NCBI RefSeq assembly: GCF_002250625.1
Contig: NZ_NMVQ01000046.1
Span: forward strand, 62,001 to 126,000
Source: Enemella dayhoffiae
GTDB taxonomy: Bacteria > Actinomycetota > Actinomycetes > Propionibacteriales > Propionibacteriaceae
Reading direction: 5' to 3'
Length of the DNA: 64,000 bases
Each line of letters opens with the position of its first letter. Positions within the stretch are counted from its first letter, which is position 1. The notes under the pieces are model-generated. The model ran no database searches. It was not told the origin of the DNA and saw nothing but the letters and a program-made list of their open reading frames with translations. A program made the translations under genes and the position numbers. This document shows, in pieces, positions 59,737-64,000 of this stretch.

Positions 59737-60705
59737 TCAGCGGGTCGGCTCGGCCGGGCCGGTAACCGGGCACGGCCCAGTACGCCACCAGACGACGGCG
59801 GCGGTGACGACCAGCATGGCGGCCGGGATCATCATGTGTACGCTGCCCGCTCCGGCGGAACGGTCGAACCCCTTGTCCAAATCGGACTGGAGGATCAGGC
59901 CGACCAAGGTGGCGAGCACGTTGTTCACCGCGTGCACCAGCACCGGCAGCTCCAATCCGCCGGTACGCCAAGCGATCAGGGCCAGACAGGCACCGAAGGT
60001 GAAGTAGTAGAGATTCAGCCAGACGTCGGTGGACGCGTGGGCAACCATGAACAGCAGGCTCGACACGAGCACACCGAGCACCAGCCCGGCGCGGGGGCCG
60101 CCACCCCAGCTGGCCGCGACCCGCAGCGCGAGCCCACGGAAGGCGTACTCCTCACCGGCGGCCTGGAAGGGGATGATCAGCAGGCCGATGGCGGCGTACG
60201 CGATCACGTCGATCATCGGCATCGGCTTCGTCGGTTGCGGAATCAGAGAGCTGAAAGCGACCATGTAGACGGTCCAGACCGGCACCACGACCAGGGCGGC
60301 CCGGCCCAGCAGACGCCAGCGGAAGCGGCTGAAGACCGAGTGCAGGGAGCGTGCCGGTACGCCGAACATCAGCCGCTGGATGCCCATGCTGATCGGGATC
60401 AGGGTGGCCAGGCCGGCCACGCCGGAACCCAGCAGAGCGGGGCTCATCGTGGGCGAGCCGTTCGCCGGGGAATAGCGGCCGGTCAGCAGGTCGATGCCGA
60501 TGCCGATGCTTCCGAAGACTGCCATCTGCACGCCGAAGGTGACCAGGAGGAGCAGCAGGGCCAGGATGCCGCGCCAGGCCGCGGGGCGTTCGATCGCGAG
60601 GCGCTGCTGGTACTCGTGGGCCGGCGCGGCCGTGGGGCCGGCGCCGTGGGCAGCGACGGGGGAGTGGGGGAGGACCAGTGGCGGAGTGGGGGATGAATCG
60701 CTCAT
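59737..60705 (-). CDS. CPBP family intramembrane glutamic protease
   Basis: This 322-residue membrane protein of the CPBP/Abi family has about eight spans. The catalytic EExxxR motif is in QAAGEEYAFRGLALR; further His residues are in VAHASTDVWLNLYYF and PVLVHAVNNVLATLVG. Such proteins are putative proteases or bacteriocin-immunity proteins. The stop is 4 bp before the kinase start, so the three genes could be one transcript. A broken tandem copy follows upstream at 60805-61314. Confidence 0.92.
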   Translation of the reverse strand: MSDSSPTPPLVLPHSPVAAHGAGPTAAPAHEYQQRLAIERPAAWRGILALLLLLVTFGVQMAVFGSIGIGIDLLTGRYSPANGSPTMSPALLGSGVAGLATLIPISMGIQRLMFGVPARSLHSVFSRFRWRLLGRAALVVVPVWTVYMVAFSSLIPQPTKPMPMIDVIAYAAIGLLIIPFQAAGEEYAFRGLALRVAASWGGGPRAGLVLGVLVSSLLFMVAHASTDVWLNLYYFTFGACLALIAWRTGGLELPVLVHAVNNVLATLVGLILQSDLDKGFDRSAGAGSVHMMIPAAMLVVTAAVVWWRTGPCPVTGPAEPTR

Positions 60706-60804
60706 GGCTCCATGCTCGACCCGGAAGCGGGCGCCGACCCCTGCGCCGTGGCACCACTTCCCGGGCGCTCTGCACGGGTCGGTGGTGACAAATGTCAGAT
60801 CGAC

Positions 60805-61314
60805 TCAGCCCGCTGCCGGGGCCGGTGCCGGTGTCGCTGGAGGGTCGACCTGGCCGCGGGCCGGTCCGTTGGGGGTCTGGATCCAGCCCACCACGGCGAC
60901 GAGCACGTTCACCGCCACCGGGAGCAGGATCATCGGCGATGCCTTCTGATCACCCGCGGTGATCGTCTTGTTCAGGTCTTCCGACATCGCCAGACCGACG
61001 AGGAAGTTGGTCACATTGGTGGGCGTGCAGCAGGATCAGCATCTCCAGTCCGGCCGTTCGTCAGGCGACGACGGTCATCGAGACGCCGAAGACGAAGTAG
61101 GAGAGGTTCTGCCAGAAGTCGACCGAGCCGTGCGCGAGGGCGAGGGCGGCGCTGTTCACGATGGCCGCGACGACCAGGAGCACCAGGGTCAGGATGCCTT
61201 TACCCACCGAGATGCGGTTGCGGTCAGGGTCTCCTGGTAGGTGTAGCCGGCCGGTCGCGACTGCGTGGGGCAGGCCGTGGTCGCCTCGGGGCGTGCGCTG
61301 GTCAGGCGTCCCAT
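60805..61314 (-). pseudogene. Degenerate tandem copy of the CPBP protease gene
   Basis: From ATG 61314 the reading MGRLTSARPEATTACPTQSR, then PAGYTYQETLT is a CPBP N-terminus. After a frameshift, RISVGKGILTLVLLVVAAIV matches the first span. The central half with EExxxR is absent. HGSVDFWQNLSYFVFGVSMT, VVA, a TGA stop, RTAGLEMLILLHA, then MTNFLVGLAMSEDLNKTITA and QKASPMILLPVAVNVLVAVV match the end of the intact neighbour. One internal deletion, a frameshift or two and a stop show it is dead. Confidence 0.85.
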
Positions 61315-61359
61315 GATGACCTATCGGGATGGGTCATCGGTAGCCGCTAGGCTGCCGGC

Positions 61360-62118
61360 ATGAGCCAGGTCTGGGCCCACCGGGGGGCGTCGGCGTACTC
61401 CCCGGAGAACACGATCGAGGCCTTCCGGCTGGCCGAGCAACAGGGTGCGGACGGGGTGGAGCTGGATGTCCACCTGAGCGCCGACGGCGAAGTCGTGGTG
61501 ATCCATGACGAGACCGTGGACCGGACCAGCGATGGTACCGGTGAGGTGTCGCAGATGACGCTGGAATCCCTGCGTGGCTTGGATTTCAGCAACGGTCTGG
61601 ACGGGTTTCGTGACGTGCGGATTCCGACCCTGGCCGAGGTGTTCGAAGAGTTGCGGCCCGGCGGGATGCTGATCAACCTCGAGCTGAAGACCAACCTGAA
61701 CTTCCAGCCGGGGATAGAGGCGCGGGTGGTCAGGCTGATCCGCGACCTGCGGATGGGGGAGCGGGTGCTGGTCAGCTCGTTCAACCACCATTCGCTGAAA
61801 ACCGTTCAGCAGGCGGCCCCGGAAATCCAACTGGGGTTGCTGTTCAGCGAGATCCTGCTCATGCCGTGGGAGTATGCCCGATCCTTCGGTGCGGTGGCGA
61901 TCCATCCGGCGTACAACTTCCTGCGGGTGAACGGGGCGGTCGAGCTGTGCCACGCCGCGGGGGTGCGGATCCATCCGTGGACGATCGACGACCCCGAGCA
62001 CCTGCGCTGGGCGATGGGTCTCGGGGTCGATGCCGTGATCAGCAACGTGCCCGACCGGGCCCTGGCCCAGCGCGCTGGGCTGGAGGGTGCCGGGGCGGTG
62101 CGGTCAGCGGGTCTGTAG
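61360..62118 (+). CDS. Glycerophosphodiester phosphodiesterase
   Basis: This 252-residue enzyme splits glycerophosphodiesters, such as deacylated phospholipids, into glycerol 3-phosphate and an alcohol. The active site is AHRGASAYSPENTIEAFRLA and GVELDVHLSADGEVVVIHDE. LINLELKTNLNF and the late HPAYNFLRVNG are typical. No signal peptide, so it works in the cytoplasm. It overlaps the convergent YqeY gene by 15 bp. Confidence 0.94.
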   Translation: MSQVWAHRGASAYSPENTIEAFRLAEQQGADGVELDVHLSADGEVVVIHDETVDRTSDGTGEVSQMTLESLRGLDFSNGLDGFRDVRIPTLAEVFEELRPGGMLINLELKTNLNFQPGIEARVVRLIRDLRMGERVLVSSFNHHSLKTVQQAAPEIQLGLLFSEILLMPWEYARSFGAVAIHPAYNFLRVNGAVELCHAAGVRIHPWTIDDPEHLRWAMGLGVDAVISNVPDRALAQRAGLEGAGAVRSAGL

Positions 62119-62565
62119 CCGCGCCTTCACCAGCGCCGCCACCTTGCCGCCCTCGGCCCGACCGGCGGCGCGGGCGTTGACGGCCTTGATCACCTGGCCC
62201 ATCTGCTTCATCGACACATCCGGTCCGGCGGCGGCGACCTCCTCGGTGACCAGGGCCGCCAGCTCGTCGTCGGTGAGCGGCTGTGGGAGGTAGCGCTGCA
62301 GCACCTCAACCTCGGTGCGCTCCACCTCGGCCAGCTCCTCGCGGCCGGCGGCGGTGTACGCCTCCGCGGAGTCCTTGCGCTGACGTACCTGCTTGGTCAG
62401 GATCGCCTGCTCCTGGTCGGCGGTCAGCTGATGCGCGGACTCGCCGGACACCTCCTCGGTCTGGATCGCCGTCAGCGCGGCGCGCAGCACCTTGGTGGTC
62501 TCAGAATCACGGGCCTTCATGCTGGCGGTCATGTCGGCGCGCAGACGGTCCTTGAGCTCGGCCAT
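62104..62565 (-). CDS. yqeY: GatB/YqeY domain protein
   Basis: This 153-residue helical protein of the YqeY family resembles the tail domain of the amidotransferase subunit GatB. LKDRLRADMTASMKARDSET, KVLRAALTAIQTEEV, YTAAGREELAEVERTEVEVL and QRYLPQPLTDDELAALVTEE are conserved, as is MKQMGQVIKAVNARAAGRAE. Its role, perhaps tRNA-linked, is not settled. AAGGAC stands before the ATG. It overlaps the phosphodiesterase gene at its 3' end. Confidence 0.94.
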   Translation of the reverse strand: MAELKDRLRADMTASMKARDSETTKVLRAALTAIQTEEVSGESAHQLTADQEQAILTKQVRQRKDSAEAYTAAGREELAEVERTEVEVLQRYLPQPLTDDELAALVTEEVAAAGPDVSMKQMGQVIKAVNARAAGRAEGGKVAALVKARLQTR

Positions 62566-62615
62566 CGGGGAGTCCTTTCGCGGGGGATTACCTGTTCATC
62601 CTGCCACGTCCGCAC

Positions 62616-62706
62616 TGGCTGAGTCCCACGTTGGCTTGGCCTGTCGAAGCCCCACGTTGGCTGAGCCTGTCGAAGCCACCCCACGTTGGCTGAGCCTGTC
62701 GAAGGC
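62616..62706. repeat. Tandem copies of the dispersed GAGCCTGTCGAAG repeat
   Basis: CCACGTTGGCTGAGCCTGTCGAAGCC-type units (first copy with TTGGCC in place of GAGCC) occur three times in a row from about 62626 to 62706, with a period of 26 to 28 bases. They share the core of single copies elsewhere in the window. Confidence 0.88.
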
Positions 62707-62735
62707 TGCTGGTTGTGGTTGCGTCCGGTGGTTGC

Positions 62736-62840
62736 GGCGGAAAGGGCGTCCCGCCCACCTCGCTGGCGGTCTGGGTTGCGCTGCCGCTGGTCTGGTCTCC
62801 AGCTCGGTACGCCCGACCACGCCCCGACGCCCTTTCCGCC
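62736..62840. repeat. 15 bp perfect inverted repeat with 75-base interior
   Basis: GGCGGAAAGGGCGTC (62736-62750) and GACGCCCTTTCCGCC (62826-62840) are exact inverted copies. The interior is G/C-rich with no reading frame I recognise. It may be the end pair of a small non-autonomous element or a large hairpin. Confidence 0.7.
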
Positions 62841-63386
62841 TCCACCACCTCAGCGCCCAACCTCCAGTTTCCACGCTCCACGTTCGACCGTGTCGAGGGA
62901 ACCCGCCCTCAGGGGGCGTGACCCGCTCAAAATTCTTTCCAACGACCACACCAGGGAATGGCCCGAAGGACCCACCCACCAGACCAACCTCGCGCCGTTC
63001 ACCCGCACCCCCGCCGAGCGAAAACCCACGCCGATTCCGGGTCGAGCAGATCAAGAACGGGCTGCTGCACTGGATGACCCCCGCCGGACAACAAGCCTGG
63101 ACCAGCTGCCACGGGACGTGGCGAAAACCACCACCCGAACACGTCGTCAACGACCCCACTGAGACCACGAAGAAGACCCGTGCATCCTGTTCGACGCCGC
63201 CCACACCGGACGCAAACGACTGCACCGCGACCGCGGACCCACCACCGGCAACTCACCACCCTGAGGACCGTTCCGTGATCGAGCTCCTTTCGACACGCAG
63301 GGGCATTGCTCCGCATGCCCTGCTACTCAAGGAACGTAGGCGACCCCTCTGCCCGGTTCCGCTGGTCAAGGAAAGGAGCCACGCCC

Positions 63387-64000
63387 TCAGTGGGGGCGGA
63401 GGGGGCCGAGGCCGACCAGGCCGAGGCCGACGGCGGCGGCGCCGACCAGGCCGGCGTTGTCGAGTTCGGCCTGGCGGAGGTCGATCGAGGGGACGAACAG
63501 GGTCCCCGAGAAGTCGGCCAGGTGTTTCCGCAGCGGCGCGAACACCACCTCGCCCGCGTTGGCCACCCCGCCACCGATCACGAACACCCGAACGTCGAGC
63601 TCGGCCGACAGTGCCGCGATCCCGGCGGCCAGCGCCCGCATCCCGCGGTCGATCGCGGCCCGTGCGGTCTCGTCGCCAGCGCGCGCGTCGTCGGCCAGGG
63701 CGCGGGCGTCCTCACCCTCCCAGCCGAGCTCACGGGCGTACGCCACCATCGCCGGGCCCCTGGCGTACATCTCCACACAACCGCGCGAGCCGCAGTCGCA
63801 GGCCGTCCCCAGGAAGTTCACCGACGTGTGCCCGACGTGCACCGCGTTGCCGAAGTCGCCATAGAACAACCGTCCGCCCAGCACGGCGCCACCGCCCACC
63901 CCGGTCGAGACGATCATCCCGACCATCGAGTCGGCCCCGCGTCCGGCACCCAACCAGTGCTCACCCAGCGCGATGCAGTGACCGTCACCGGCCAGACCGA
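63387..64000 (-). CDS. ROK family sugar kinase (partial; N-terminus beyond right edge)
   Basis: The C-terminal 204 residues of a ROK protein, probably a glucokinase-type sugar kinase, are visible. In-frame sequence continues to the right edge (LAGDGHCIALGEHWLGAGRG). The phosphate and sugar sites include MIVSTGVGGGAVLGGRLFYG, then the zinc motif CDCGSRGCVEMYARGPA, typical of ROK proteins. The end is VGLGLVGLGPLRPH. Sugar specificity and a possible DNA-binding N-terminus cannot be judged; kinases lack the latter. Confidence 0.92.
   Translation of the reverse strand, partial: GLAGDGHCIALGEHWLGAGRGADSMVGMIVSTGVGGGAVLGGRLFYGDFGNAVHVGHTSVNFLGTACDCGSRGCVEMYARGPAMVAYARELGWEGEDARALADDARAGDETARAAIDRGMRALAAGIAALSAELDVRVFVIGGGVANAGEVVFAPLRKHLADFSGTLFVPSIDLRQAELDNAGLVGAAAVGLGLVGLGPLRPH

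Larger units (their letters stand above)
62566..63386. other. Gene-poor, repeat-rich spacer
   Basis: This 821 bp stretch has no gene I can support. It holds the tandem dispersed repeats (62616-62706) and a 15 bp inverted repeat (62736-62840). A plus-strand frame near 63030-63180 reads KNGLLHWMTPAGQQAWTSCH and may be a coding remnant, but I could not place it. Past 63280 there is an alternation of CTCAAGGAA/GTCAAGGAAAGG words before the ROK gene end. Confidence 0.6.

Noticed and set aside
63030-63180. A remnant of an HNH or transposase gene
   Set aside because: The frame with NGLLHWMTPAGQQAW is suggestive, but it has no recognisable catalytic motif and is flanked by non-coding repeats. I could not support any family.

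Overview
The window is a high-G+C (I estimate about 70%) actinobacterial chromosome segment, most likely from the order Propionibacteriales. The grounds are GTG starts and short overlaps between co-directional genes, the fasR-fabD-fabH-acpP-fabF-accD lipid cluster, the aceE-DUF3052-ahpE block, a DUF3145 gene and a PimE-like mannosyltransferase family. I cannot name the genus. There is no rRNA, no CRISPR array and no intact transposon. Three tRNA genes (Asn, Met-CAT, Val) are present.

Layout. 1-2.4 kb: a sugar ABC importer (binding protein cut by the left edge). 2.6-3.8 kb: dusB. 3.9-8.8 kb: the first aromatic meta-cleavage block (XylT-like ferredoxin, a wrecked catechol 2,3-dioxygenase, GlcG-like protein, IclR regulator, 4-oxalocrotonate decarboxylase, tautomerase, 2-hydroxymuconic semialdehyde dehydrogenase). 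9-15.7 kb: phospholipid synthesis (a methyltransferase-phosphatidylserine decarboxylase fusion facing pssA), dgt, a secreted amidase, an ECF41-type sigma factor and a lipoprotein intradiol dioxygenase. 15.8-20.2 kb: dnaG, a sigma-70 factor, two hypotheticals and tRNA-Asn. 20.2-25.2 kb: the second aromatic block (Rieske ferredoxin, IclR regulator, chimeric transporter/ornithine cyclodeaminase remnant, and the lower-pathway operon hydratase-acetaldehyde dehydrogenase-aldolase). 25.3-31.5 kb: divergent otsA/otsB, a LGFP-repeat polysaccharide deacetylase with a lipoprotein partner, and a TetR gene divergent from a membrane protein. 31.5-41.3 kb: tRNA-Met flanked by two unusual symmetric repeat arrays, a four-gene operon with two GT87 mannosyltransferases, and a MoxR-DUF58-VWA-VWA operon followed by yggS. 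41.4-48.6 kb: DUF3145 and the type II fatty-acid operon with its PucR-type activator FasR. 48.7-54.9 kb: a PHP/HhH protein, aceE, DUF3052, ahpE and a second sigma-70 factor. 55-64 kb: tRNA-Val, an alpha/beta hydrolase, a third GT87, a two-component system, a CPBP protease with a degenerate tandem copy, a glycerophosphodiesterase, YqeY, a repeat-rich spacer and a partial ROK kinase.

How the genes work together. The two aromatic blocks contain one copy of every enzyme of the oxalocrotonate branch from ring-cleaved catechol to pyruvate and acetyl-CoA, but the ring-cleavage dioxygenase has lost all three iron ligands. Several accessory genes in and near these blocks (transporter, ornithine cyclodeaminase, one CPBP copy) are similarly broken by internal deletions, frameshifts and stops. 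This is either a decaying catabolic island or an assembly with local errors. The other genes are mostly conserved envelope-lipid, cell-wall and central-metabolism functions.

The observations I rate highest are the two palindromic arrays of 19-20 bp units flanking tRNA-Met, the broken catechol dioxygenase in an otherwise complete pathway, the methyltransferase-decarboxylase fusion, a biotinyl/lipoyl-like tail on FabD without its lysine, an exact ECF41 promoter in front of the ECF41 gene, and a frame-independent excess of the word GTACGC.
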